Of a stretch of DNA of 10,531 bases, positions 1 to 7,273 are shown piece by piece. The stretch lies in the NCBI GenBank assembly GCA_937959095.1, contig CALGLY010000265.1, forward strand, positions 1-10,531. Reading direction: 5' to 3'. The position numbers and the translations under genes were made by a program. The notes beneath the pieces are model-generated. The model worked only from the letters and a program-made list of their open reading frames with translations, ran no database searches and was not told where the DNA came from. The stretch's first letter is position 1. Each line of letters starts with the position of its first letter. The DNA is from an uncultured Saprospiraceae bacterium. GTDB lineage: Bacteria > Bacteroidota > Bacteroidia > Chitinophagales > Saprospiraceae.

Positions 1-756
1 GTTGCATTTTTGGAAGCGCATCAGGAATATGATCTAGTAGGAGCAGGTATTTATTTTATACACCAAAGCAATACCTCCATAAAAAGACGCGCCTTGAAAG
101 GCGAGCATAGCGACTACCTATACATCTACCGATTATTTAATTGTCCTTTCTATCATCCGACTATAATTTTTCGGGCAAAAATAATGCAGCAATTTCGCTA
201 CGACGAGACCTTCGTGAGTGCGGAAGATTACGAACTTTGGTCGAGAATGCTTAATACTTGCAAGAGTTATAATATCCCTGAAACACTCCTGATATATAGG
301 CTACATGGGAATAATAATGCAGAACGGAAACGAACTATTCAGCGGAAAAATGTACAGACTATATATCAAGCTATATTTCAGCATTTTGGTATCTCTCCTT
401 CCAAAGAAGAGCTAGCAACCCATATGCTGATTTGGGAAGGTCATTTTGCACCTTACACTACGATAGAGTTAGAAATAATTGAGCAATGGCTCATAAAGTT
501 GAAAAAAATACTGGAAAATAAGACCTGTGAATCTGTGGAAAGAGTGATTAAGGATGTTTGGTTTAGTAGTTGTAAAAGAAGGATTCCGAAAGCTGCTTTA
601 CAAACGATTTCGGAATATCGGAAGAGTAGTCTTTCGGATTGGGGGAATTTATCTATTCGTCAAAAAATGGTTTTTAGATTGCAATGCCTTGCACATGAAG
701 CTGTGTTTTTCCCATTATTCAAACTTATAAAAACGAATTTTAAAAGAAGTGCTTAA
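1..756 (+). CDS. Family 2 glycosyltransferase, C-terminal part (5' end outside the window)
   Basis: This is probably a GT-A fold family 2 glycosyltransferase that adds a sugar to a lipid-linked glycan at the cytoplasmic face of the membrane. The frame is open from base 1 (first residues VAFLEAHQEYD) and 251 residues are visible. The N-terminal nucleotide-sugar half with the DxD motif is missing, so the start lies upstream. The recognisable part is the acceptor-side segment: PFYHPTIIFR (about residues 49-58 of the visible part) followed by SAEDYELWSRM (about 73-83), the usual C-terminal signature of GT2 enzymes, whose ED acts near the active site. The remaining 170 or so residues are a basic, mostly helical-looking tail without a motif I recognise. 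It is the only plus-strand gene and it converges on the methyltransferase gene, sharing a TTAA in which both stop codons lie. Donor and acceptor sugars cannot be told. Confidence 0.85.
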   Translation, partial: VAFLEAHQEYDLVGAGIYFIHQSNTSIKRRALKGEHSDYLYIYRLFNCPFYHPTIIFRAKIMQQFRYDETFVSAEDYELWSRMLNTCKSYNIPETLLIYRLHGNNNAERKRTIQRKNVQTIYQAIFQHFGISPSKEELATHMLIWEGHFAPYTTIELEIIEQWLIKLKKILENKTCESVERVIKDVWFSSCKRRIPKAALQTISEYRKSSLSDWGNLSIRQKMVFRLQCLAHEAVFFPLFKLIKTNFKRSA

Positions 757-1664
757 TCGCCTTCTTTCACACCTAAAGCAAGAACAGGGTAGCATATATC
801 CGTCAATATATTTGCCAATTTTCGATTGCCAAAGCTAAATCGTCGGAGCGTATTCACTCCAATAATCGACTCTAGAAATAATGCTTTTTTTGTAAAAAAA
901 GCATTGCTATTGACTAATCTAGGAAGCGTAAAACTTCCTGCGCCTGCTAAAGGCGAATAAGCAACTGTTTCTACGCGTTGAAAGCCCGCCTGCTTAAATT
1001 CATCATGCAGTTGGGTGAAGGTAAACTCTTTCAAATGAAAGCCTTCGGGTTTACTTCCTAGTTCCAAAAAGTATTTACTTATATCATGTGGTCCACTAAA
1101 TGCGTGCGGCGTAATGACGAGCATTTTACCGCCTAGCTGTAGCAACTCATAGCAACGCCTTAGGATAGCCGAAATAGAGTCTGGATGTAGATGCTCAATC
1201 ACATTATCCATCACAATAAAATCAAATTGAGGCTTTCGATCGTAGTCCCAAATCGTACCTTGTTTGCAAGTAGCTTTGGTGTTCAATGTCGCCAATTTCG
1301 CTCTGGTCGTTTCGATACAGATTTCCGACACATCTAAGCCTTCTACCTGATAGCCTTCTTGTGCCAAAGCATACGCTAAATTGCCACTTCCGCAGCCATA
1401 ATCTAAGATTTTAGACTGCTTTGATATATTTTTCTGAATGAGACGGACTAGTATTTTCCAGTAATTGGAGTTAGGACTTGTATCTGTGAAATACTTATCC
1501 ATAATAGATAAGACTTCATCATAGCCTTCCTTGAATAATTCTGCTCGATACGCATCTTCTTCAGGCGAGTCCTGAATTCGTTTCGCCCACTTTTTTTCTG
1601 CTTCGTAGTGGTATTTTCTCCAACCTTCTATCGTACTAAAAGTCGCTGTCGAACTATTTTTCAT
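753..1664 (-). CDS. Class I SAM-dependent methyltransferase
   Basis: A 303-residue methyltransferase of the Rossmann-like class I type (UbiG/Methyltransf_11-like). Motif I is clear: KILDYGCGSGN at residues 85-95, followed by the acidic end of the second strand in VEGLDVSE (107-114). DNVIEHLHP (153-161) is the post-motif segment typical of this family, and LQLGGKMLVITP (175-186) is the strand after the GG turn. About 80 residues precede the SAM domain and roughly 110 follow it, the latter containing a GFHLKEFT segment (208-215) often seen in sugar or lipid methyltransferases. The ATG overlaps the end of the GT4 gene by 11 bp (ATGAAAAATAG), so translation is probably coupled. Its position at the end of a glycosyltransferase run suggests it methylates a sugar of the repeat unit or caps the chain, but the substrate is an inference. 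Confidence 0.85.
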   Translation of the reverse strand: MKNSSTATFSTIEGWRKYHYEAEKKWAKRIQDSPEEDAYRAELFKEGYDEVLSIMDKYFTDTSPNSNYWKILVRLIQKNISKQSKILDYGCGSGNLAYALAQEGYQVEGLDVSEICIETTRAKLATLNTKATCKQGTIWDYDRKPQFDFIVMDNVIEHLHPDSISAILRRCYELLQLGGKMLVITPHAFSGPHDISKYFLELGSKPEGFHLKEFTFTQLHDEFKQAGFQRVETVAYSPLAGAGSFTLPRLVNSNAFFTKKALFLESIIGVNTLRRFSFGNRKLANILTDICYPVLALGVKEGD

Positions 1665-2727
1665 AAAGTGTTTCTAGTTCGTTTATTGTGCGGTCTAATG
1701 TAAATAACTTTAGAAACCGTGCACGATTAAATGCTCCGAATTCTGCTAAGCGTTCGGGTTGTTTTTGGATTTTTAAAATCGCTTTACAAAGTGCATCCTC
1801 ATCGGCAGATGGACAAAGGTAACCACCTTTTTCATCTATCAACAATTCTGGAATGCCTCCTACTTTTGTGCCAATAATAGTTTTGCCCATTGCCATTCCT
1901 TCTACTATCACAATACCAAAAGCCTCCCAAAGCGAAGGAAGAACGATGACATGATGTTCCGCAATTAGGCTGCGAACATCTTTTTGAAAACCTAAAAAAA
2001 CACTATTTTCAAGCTGATTTTGAGCAACTTGAGTCTCTAGTGTTTCTCGTAAATCCCCCTCCCCTACGATACTTAACTGAATAGCTTCTGCTTGCAGTTT
2101 TTGCATTGCCTGAATAAGGTATTTCACCCCTTTTTCAGTAGCTAATCGTCCTACAAAAAGTAATTTAAGTGGCTCTCCTACTAAATAATCCTTAGGAGAA
2201 AAGGGAAAATCCGTTGTCTTCACTCCATTATAAATAGTATGTAATTGCTCCGCAGGGATACTCAGTTTCATCATTTGTCTCACACTATATTTAGAAACGC
2301 TAATAAAATGACACTGCTTTCGAGCTAGTATTTTTAGGCAAGTATTGTATAAATTCTTTTTCCAGCTTGGGGCATCTGAATCCGATATAATACTGTGTAG
2401 CTGATTATAAACAATCGCTTTAGAAGCAATTCGAGCCGCTATTGAGCCTAGAAAAGTAGCTCTCAAAAAGTGGTTATGCACATAATCGGGCTGCTCTTTA
2501 CGAAGGATATTACATAAGTGATAAAGAATACTAAAGACAGAAGCACTAAAATCAATAGAATAGACGCGATGGGAAGTTTGCTGAAAATCGCTAAGATAAT
2601 GCCCTTTTATATCCGTGATTAGGACTTGTTCTATCGCCTCATTTTTCCAGTTTTGTAAAATATCTAGTAATAAGACTTGCCCGCCGCCAATTCCTGCGTC
2701 CGACAAAATTTGTATGACCTTCTTCAC
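1654..2727 (-). CDS. GT4-type (GT-B fold) glycosyltransferase
   Basis: A 357-residue retaining glycosyltransferase of the GT4 family, the usual length for it. The N-terminal domain has the glycine-rich loop GIGGGQ (residues 12-17) and HNHFLRA (84-90). The linker reaches ISVSKYS (142-148) and IYNGV (165-169), a standard GT4 landmark. The C-terminal nucleotide-sugar domain begins with LLFVGRLATEKG (189-200). It carries the EX7E motif in WEAFGIVIVEG (E268 and E276) and ends with GTKVGGIPELL (286-296). The start is GTG: an in-frame TAA lies only three codons upstream, and no early internal ATG would keep the first strand and glycine loop. It follows the preceding GT2 stop by 2 bp and overlaps the methyltransferase by 11 bp, so the three form a tight transcriptional unit. 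It probably adds a sugar from a nucleotide donor during repeat-unit assembly; the specific linkage is unknown. Confidence 0.92.
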   Translation of the reverse strand: MKKVIQILSDAGIGGGQVLLLDILQNWKNEAIEQVLITDIKGHYLSDFQQTSHRVYSIDFSASVFSILYHLCNILRKEQPDYVHNHFLRATFLGSIAARIASKAIVYNQLHSIISDSDAPSWKKNLYNTCLKILARKQCHFISVSKYSVRQMMKLSIPAEQLHTIYNGVKTTDFPFSPKDYLVGEPLKLLFVGRLATEKGVKYLIQAMQKLQAEAIQLSIVGEGDLRETLETQVAQNQLENSVFLGFQKDVRSLIAEHHVIVLPSLWEAFGIVIVEGMAMGKTIIGTKVGGIPELLIDEKGGYLCPSADEDALCKAILKIQKQPERLAEFGAFNRARFLKLFTLDRTINELETLYEK

Positions 2728-2729
2728 CT

Positions 2730-3452
2730 TTATTTATTTGCTAGTTTCGCCCGTAGCAAGGCATAGAGAAGATGATAACGAAATGCTATTTTTTGGGATA
2801 AACTATATGAACTTTTGCTTCCACTTGTACTTACATTTTGAGTATGTATGCGATGTGCTACCAATGGCTCATGAAGTTGTTTCACACTATATTCTAACTT
2901 GGCTAAACACCCCAACCATTGATCGTGCATTGGAATATGCTTAGGGAATGGTAAGGCTTTTTCCAATAGTCTCTGTCGAAATGCCATACAGCAGCCCATG
3001 TAGGGGTTTCTGTAGATACTTGCCAATAAATTGGTATTCGCTTTGATAAGCTGCATATAGGAAGCTTCTATTTCTTGCGTGGTTTCATCTATCAAAGTAC
3101 AGTCACTTAATACTAAGTCATGCGTTTGAAGATATTCAATTGTTCGACTAACTTTATTTGGAAGCCAAACATCATCTTGATCACATAAAAAAATATATTT
3201 ACCCGCAGCATGTCGAAGGGCATTTTCAAAGTTATTAATTGTACGTTTACGAGCTAAGGTTGTGCTATCTTTATGTTCTAATAGGATAATTCTACTATCC
3301 TGAAAAGCTGCTATTATTTCCAGAGTCTTATCTGTAGATTGATTGTCTGATATGATTAATTCATCGTGTATTGCCAATTGTTGGAGGACGGATACTAATT
3401 GTTCCTTTAAGTATTTTTCTCCATTATAGGTTGCCATACAAACCGAGACCAT
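2730..3452 (-). CDS. Family 2 glycosyltransferase (rhamnosyltransferase-like)
   Basis: A compact 240-residue GT-A glycosyltransferase of family 2. The N-terminus VSVCMATYNGEKYLKEQL (residues 2-19) and ELIISDNQSTDKT (31-43) form the nucleotide-binding strands. FLCDQDDVWLPNKV (88-101) holds the metal-binding DQDD/DxD segment in the form common to O-antigen rhamnosyl- and related transferases. HDQWL (176-180) is the likely catalytic-base region, followed by PLVAHRIHTQNVS (196-208), also typical of this subgroup. There are no membrane segments. The ATG is preceded by AAGGAAAC about ten bases upstream, one of the better ribosome-binding sites in the window. It sits 61 bp after the preceding GT2 gene and 2 bp before the GT4 gene. 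It probably extends the polysaccharide repeat unit; the sugar it adds cannot be read from the sequence. Confidence 0.92.
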   Translation of the reverse strand: MVSVCMATYNGEKYLKEQLVSVLQQLAIHDELIISDNQSTDKTLEIIAAFQDSRIILLEHKDSTTLARKRTINNFENALRHAAGKYIFLCDQDDVWLPNKVSRTIEYLQTHDLVLSDCTLIDETTQEIEASYMQLIKANTNLLASIYRNPYMGCCMAFRQRLLEKALPFPKHIPMHDQWLGCLAKLEYSVKQLHEPLVAHRIHTQNVSTSGSKSSYSLSQKIAFRYHLLYALLRAKLANK

Positions 3453-3513
3453 ACGCTATGTTTCCTTACAAAAAAATCTGAGCCTCTGATAAATCCAAAC
3501 GGGGAACGAAAAA

Positions 3514-4341
3514 CTATACTTCGCTTTGTGCATAAGAAGCTTGCCCAATGGCTGTTCTATTAATGATGCGTCGTTGTTTATCGTACCATCCCCACTTATT
3601 AAAGTAGATAATGGCGCTCTGAATATTATACATCATCAAGCGAAAACTCTTGTAAGATCCTTTTTCGTGGTGGTGATAAATGCTGACGGTAGGTAAGTAG
3701 ATAGTACGAAACTTCTCATGCATGCGTCTCGACATATCAATGTCTTCGCCATACAGGAAGAAACTATCATCGAAAAAGCCGACTTCCTTTAAAGCTTCTA
3801 CGCGAAAAAACATAAAACAGCCCGATAGATAAGGGACTTCCATTTCATGTTCATAATCCGAAAATTGCATCTCATAGTAGTAGTTACTCTTCTTTACTAA
3901 AGATTGACTAAAATGCAAAAAGCGTCTTATGATAAGATTGAAAGGTGTGGGTAGGAGTTTGCAATTATACTGTATAGAGCCATCCGTATTTAATATCTTA
4001 GGCATCACTAAACCTACCTTAGGATTGGCATCCATATAGGTTTTTAATTCTCGAATAACATCGGTTTCTTCAAAGTACACGTCAGGATTAAGCACTAAGT
4101 GGTAGGTAGAGCTTTCTATAATTTTTTTCAGAATTAGATTATGCCCTTTCCCAAAGCCTACATTACTTCCTGTGTGAATATAGGTTATATTGTCACTGTA
4201 GCATAGTTTCCGAATCTCATCATCAGGAGAGTTATCCACTATATACAAATGTACAGGTAGTGAAGTATTCAGAAAGCTATAAATAGCAGGGACAAGCTTC
4301 TCAAATTCATTTTTGTATGTTACTATTGAGCCAGTTATCAC
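3514..4341 (-). CDS. Family 2 glycosyltransferase (WbbL-like), GTG start
   Basis: A 275-residue GT2 enzyme of the WbbL/COG1216 rhamnosyltransferase-like group. Motifs in order: GSIVTYKN (residues 4-11), LYIVDNSPDD (32-41), NVGFGKGHNLI (60-70) with the loop typical of this group, LVLNPDVYF (82-90) with the metal-binding NPDV, VPYLSGCFMFFR (169-180), and FFLYGEDIDMSRR (194-206) containing the ED pair near the catalytic base. IYHHHEKGSYKS (221-232) is the conserved H...GxS segment. The start must be GTG: an in-frame TGA lies two codons upstream, and the first beta strand would be lost with any internal start. AAGG with a 7-base spacer before GTG supports it. It is separated from the upstream WecA-like gene by 262 bp holding an inverted repeat, so it may have its own promoter. 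It is expected to add a sugar to the lipid-linked oligosaccharide. Confidence 0.92.
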   Translation of the reverse strand: MITGSIVTYKNEFEKLVPAIYSFLNTSLPVHLYIVDNSPDDEIRKLCYSDNITYIHTGSNVGFGKGHNLILKKIIESSTYHLVLNPDVYFEETDVIRELKTYMDANPKVGLVMPKILNTDGSIQYNCKLLPTPFNLIIRRFLHFSQSLVKKSNYYYEMQFSDYEHEMEVPYLSGCFMFFRVEALKEVGFFDDSFFLYGEDIDMSRRMHEKFRTIYLPTVSIYHHHEKGSYKSFRLMMYNIQSAIIYFNKWGWYDKQRRIINRTAIGQASYAQSEV

Positions 4342-4415
4342 GAATCACCCTTATTTAGTATAATAAATTGCTCGACTTCTTTCTTCCCCCAAAGAGAGGG
4401 AAATCAGCAGGTCTA

Positions 4416-4423
4416 CAAATTTA
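4416..4423 (-). promoter_or_regulatory. Possible -7 promoter box of Bacteroidota type (TAAATTTG)
   Basis: On the minus strand TAAATTTG fits the TAnnTTTG -7 consensus known for the primary sigma factor of Bacteroidota. It lies about 75 bp upstream of the GTG start of the WbbL-like gene and just downstream, in transcription direction, of the inverted repeat. I found no convincing TTG-type -33 box at the expected distance, and an 8-base match in AT-rich DNA can occur by chance. Confidence 0.25.
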
Positions 4424-4436
4424 TTATTGCACTCTT

Positions 4437-4594
4437 AGTAAAGACGATTCAATAAATTAGCCCATTATACTTGTTCTTTTTTCTTCTAAAAAACACAAAA
4501 GGTAGTTCCGTAGCCCTTATGTGACGTTTTTTTGAATTCTTTAGAAGAAAGAATCACGGCGCATTATGGGCTAATTTATTAAATCGTCTTTACT
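4437..4594. repeat. Long inverted repeat, MITE-like hairpin element
   Basis: The left arm 4437-4468 (begins AGTAAAGACGATTCAATAAA) and the right arm 4563-4594 (ends AATCGTCTTTACT) are reverse complements at 30 of 32 positions. Inside them a second pair matches perfectly over 10 bp (TTCTTCTAAA at 4481-4490 with TTTAGAAGAA at 4540-4549). A third pair forms the tip (CACAAAAGG 4494-4502 with CCTTATGTG 4515-4523, 8 of 9). The whole stretch could therefore fold into one long interrupted hairpin. Taken as an element of 4438-4593, it is flanked by the triplet TTA on both sides (4435-4437 and 4594-4596), which could be a 3-bp target duplication. There is no coding capacity. The right arm ends 10 bp after the stop of the WecA-like gene. 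A non-autonomous transposable element is my preferred reading; a large termination or RNA-processing hairpin is the alternative. Confidence 0.8.
4488..4533. terminator. Possible bidirectional intrinsic terminator at the tip of the inverted repeat
   Basis: Read on the minus strand, CACATAAGG, a 12-base loop and CCTTTTGTG form a stem with one mismatch, followed at once by TTTTTT. Read on the plus strand, the same stem is followed by ACG and then TTTTTTT. The minus-strand orientation would stop transcripts coming out of the WecA-like gene. The stem is AT-rich (four G-C pairs) and the loop is large, so strength is doubtful. Confidence 0.35.
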
Positions 4595-4603
4595 TATTCA
4601 GAA

Positions 4604-5653
4604 TTAAATTTTATTTCTTTTACGTACACTAAAATACAGCCAGCCAGAAGAAATCGTAGCGAGCAGTAAAATAAGTAGTATTAATTGAAGTGTACCAATA
4701 TATTGGAAAAAAAATACAAGGAAAATGAATAATATATTCACTAATACCAACGTACTGGTAGCTTGTGTGTGTGTTAAACCCGTGTCGAGAAGTAGGTGAT
4801 GAATGTGTGTACGGTCTGGTTGAAAGGGAGATTTGCCTTTCAACATGCGCGTGGTAAAGACCCGAAGTGTGTCAAATAAAGGGAGAATAATAATGCCGAT
4901 TGCGACAGCTGGGGCTGCTGAAAAAACATAGGGGTGTGTAGGGGGAAGTATCTGATGAACTTCGATAAATTTAATAGTAAGAATGGAACAAATAAGCCCT
5001 AGTAATAAGGAACCTGTATCGCCCATAAATATTTGTGCTGGCGTAATGTTATATTTCAAGAACGCCAATACTGCACCTATCGTAGCAAAAGCGACTACAC
5101 TAAGTTCAGGATAGCCCGTGAGGAAAAACCAAGTGCCAAAGACACCACAAATGAGTGTTGCGATGCTCCCCGATAAACCATTGATACCATCTATGAGATT
5201 AAAGGCATTAATGATAACGATAATTGTAAAAATAGATAATATTACTGCTGCCCATTCGGGAAGTTCTTGGATACCAAAAATGCCGTAAAGACTTGTGAGT
5301 TTAATATTAGACCGAAATATCAAGATTATAGCCGCAAATATTTGTGCTAATAACTTCACTTTAGGCCGAACAGGAACAATATCATCTCTTGCTCCAACCA
5401 AAAAAATGATTAAAAAAGAGCACAGTATATATTGCAATTTACCAAATACGGCAAAGGGAGTCCACAATACAATAGCAAAGCTTAAGCCTGCAAAAATAGC
5501 GATTCCTCCTAGGGACGGCGTAGGTACAGTATGTGAACGACGTTCGCCTGGTTCATCATATAGCCGCTTTACATCAGCTACATGAATGATAGAAGGTATC
5601 AGCAAATAGGTAATTGAAAATGCTGTTATGAATGCTAATATTATATCGTACAT
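4604..5653 (-). CDS. WecA/TagO-like undecaprenyl-phosphate sugar-1-phosphate transferase
   Basis: A 349-residue polytopic membrane enzyme of the MraY/WecA (GT4 phosphotransferase) family. It would transfer HexNAc-1-phosphate, usually GlcNAc-1-P, from the UDP sugar to undecaprenyl phosphate, starting glycan assembly in the inner membrane. About ten or eleven hydrophobic segments are visible. Signatures in order: RRSHTVPTPSLGG (residues 38-50), the catalytic/metal DD at 90-91 followed by PVRPKVKLLAQ, NAFNLIDGINGL (149-160), IFMGDTGSLLLG (208-219), and the cytoplasmic loop FQPDRTHIHHLLLDTG (277-292), whose HIHH is diagnostic of WecA/TagO rather than MraY. It begins 33 bp after the barrel gene and is probably cotranscribed with it. 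Its start has no clear Shine-Dalgarno, only an A/T-rich leader. It is the second potential initiating transferase in this cluster, besides the monotopic-type enzyme at 9478-10143. A peptidoglycan- or teichoic-type role cannot be excluded. Confidence 0.93.
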   Translation of the reverse strand: MYDIILAFITAFSITYLLIPSIIHVADVKRLYDEPGERRSHTVPTPSLGGIAIFAGLSFAIVLWTPFAVFGKLQYILCSFLIIFLVGARDDIVPVRPKVKLLAQIFAAIILIFRSNIKLTSLYGIFGIQELPEWAAVILSIFTIIVIINAFNLIDGINGLSGSIATLICGVFGTWFFLTGYPELSVVAFATIGAVLAFLKYNITPAQIFMGDTGSLLLGLICSILTIKFIEVHQILPPTHPYVFSAAPAVAIGIIILPLFDTLRVFTTRMLKGKSPFQPDRTHIHHLLLDTGLTHTQATSTLVLVNILFIFLVFFFQYIGTLQLILLILLLATISSGWLYFSVRKRNKI

Positions 5654-5686
5654 GAATTTATTTGCTTCATTTCAGCCTGTAATATA

Positions 5687-7273
5687 TTAAAAATCGTAGT
5701 AATGATTATTAATACGTGAAATTAAACCTATATGAAAATAATGTGTGGTATTCGATTCGGCAATAGTGGTAGGGGTTTCTGGTTCCATTTTTCGAAAAAT
5801 ATAACCTAATTCTAGTCGGAGATTCGTTCTGGGATTAACGATGTATCCGATCTTAGTATCGGAGAATAAGGTAGTAGTTCTATTTCCTTGCAATATCTCA
5901 TTGCTATAATCTTGTTCTCGTGTATTATAGCCTGCATAAATATCGCTGCCCCAGTTGCTCTCTTCAAAATCGCGCCCTTGCACAGCATACATCCATTCTG
6001 TTTCGGCAAACCATCGCTTATTTCGGTAACGAATATGCGAAACGGATTCTATGAAATTTGCGCCCAAGGGGTGTGCTAAAGGCTGGTTATAATGTCCGTA
6101 ATTTTGACTATCACTGCTATGTGAGTAGGTGTAGGGGCGGGCATAATTTAATTCTGTTTGTATAAATAGGTTGGGAATGAATGTATTAAATGATTTAATT
6201 CCTAATTGAATAGTATATTTATTGGCCCACCAACCAGTGTTTCCAAAAAATTCCTTCAACTTAAATTCGTCTAGAATCAGTTGTCCATATATCGTTAAGT
6301 CCTGGATCGGTTGAATCGCAAAGTGTCCACCTAATAAGGCGTTCCCGCTACTTGTTACCCCAAGGGAATATTCTATCGGACGATAAAGAATGAATGGATT
6401 TAAATAGTCAATGTCATACCCTCTCCTACCTGAGGTGTCTTGATATGTAGTGGCTTCAAAAAGCCCAAAGCGCAATTTTTTATTCAGGCGAATATTCAGA
6501 TAATGAGCTGTTGTATATTTTTTTGCAAATGCTCTTGTAGATGGATCTTTGCGACGAATATCCCTCATTTGGGTAAATAGATTGACATATTCAATTTTCC
6601 AAAATTTTGTTATCATTCGCAGATACGGATAATTAAAACTATTATCCGATAATAAGGTAGAGCGATAGCCTTCTCCAAAGAAATGCTTGCCATTTCCAAA
6701 CTGCAGATTAATGTACTTATTCGCCTGTAAACTTAGATATCCAATAGCTGTTGCATAGTCTTTAGCGGTTCTATCTTTTCCGAAAGCCTTCCAAATTCCT
6801 ACCCCTGGGAGTATCGAGTTTTGGCTTGCAAAATCATTGATGTAAGCTGGAAATTGAGCTTGATTTTCGTGAATTTCTGTATAAAAGATAAAATTCTTGC
6901 CGAGTTGTCCAAAAGCATGAACTCCTCTCGTATTTCGCCAGAGTGTTTTTTCTTCATTATTACCTTTTCCTAGCTGCAAGCCTACTAGTGGATTAATAAT
7001 AAAGCGATAATCCTCTTTTTGGACATCCAGTAAATTTTCATTTAATAACTTTCGCCCTATCCAAGTACTAGCAAATTGATTATCAACCTTCAAACTTGAG
7101 CTAATAGAATCCTGAATTTCCATAACCTTGAATGGATTAAGTGGGAAAACACTTTCATCCGTAATCTCTAAGAGTTGGCTATTGAAAGCATGATTCATAG
7201 GAATCTGTGCTTGCAATAGGCTAGCTACTAGCAAGAAATAGAAAATCAGGCGCTGTTTAGTCAAGTTTATCAT
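5687..7273 (-). CDS. Wzi/RemB-like outer-membrane beta-barrel protein
   Basis: A 528-residue predicted outer-membrane protein. A short signal peptide is visible: basic MINLTKQR, hydrophobic core to about residue 20, then a likely cut near LLQAQ (residues 19-23). The mature part alternates short amphipathic stretches rich in Tyr, Phe, Trp and Asn, as expected of beta strands, and ends in YYDF with a terminal aromatic typical of barrels. The segment LQFGNGKHFFGEGYRSTLLSD (about 190-210), followed by NYPYLRMITKFWKIEYVNLF (about 214-233), resembles the conserved core of Bacteroidota proteins annotated as capsule assembly Wzi family or gliding protein RemB. The first is a lectin-like anchor for capsule; the second is a cell-surface protein tied to gliding and polysaccharide interaction. 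The location between fcl and the WecA-like gene favours a glycan-surface role. Which of the two families fits better I cannot settle by eye. Confidence 0.75.
   Translation of the reverse strand: MINLTKQRLIFYFLLVASLLQAQIPMNHAFNSQLLEITDESVFPLNPFKVMEIQDSISSSLKVDNQFASTWIGRKLLNENLLDVQKEDYRFIINPLVGLQLGKGNNEEKTLWRNTRGVHAFGQLGKNFIFYTEIHENQAQFPAYINDFASQNSILPGVGIWKAFGKDRTAKDYATAIGYLSLQANKYINLQFGNGKHFFGEGYRSTLLSDNSFNYPYLRMITKFWKIEYVNLFTQMRDIRRKDPSTRAFAKKYTTAHYLNIRLNKKLRFGLFEATTYQDTSGRRGYDIDYLNPFILYRPIEYSLGVTSSGNALLGGHFAIQPIQDLTIYGQLILDEFKLKEFFGNTGWWANKYTIQLGIKSFNTFIPNLFIQTELNYARPYTYSHSSDSQNYGHYNQPLAHPLGANFIESVSHIRYRNKRWFAETEWMYAVQGRDFEESNWGSDIYAGYNTREQDYSNEILQGNRTTTLFSDTKIGYIVNPRTNLRLELGYIFRKMEPETPTTIAESNTTHYFHIGLISRINNHYYDF

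Larger units (their letters stand above)
4342..4603. other. 262-bp gene-free interval holding an inverted-repeat element and a possible promoter
   Basis: This is the largest gap between genes in the window. It separates the stop codon of the WecA-like gene from the GTG start of the WbbL-like gene. About 157 bp of it is the inverted-repeat element described separately. The remaining 95 bp next to the GTG start contains a TAAATTTG motif on the minus strand and a small TTCCC/GGGAA hairpin. No open reading frame worth calling was seen. Confidence 0.9.

Noticed and set aside
2615..2944. 109-codon plus-strand reading frame
   Set aside because: It straddles the GT4 and GT2 genes on the opposite strand, both of which have clear family motifs. 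Its own translation has no recognisable domain.
4386..4404. Small TTCCC/GGGAA hairpin upstream of the WbbL-like gene as a terminator or riboswitch
   Set aside because: The stem has five pairs, there is no following T run, and no conserved riboswitch pattern is visible.
4437..4594. Retron msr-msd or CRISPR-like origin for the inverted repeat
   Set aside because: No reverse transcriptase gene, cas gene or repeated spacer pattern is nearby. A single inverted repeat with possible target duplication fits a MITE or a hairpin better.
5295..5585. 96-codon plus-strand reading frame
   Set aside because: It lies wholly inside the WecA-like gene on the other strand, over conserved catalytic motifs; it is an antisense shadow.
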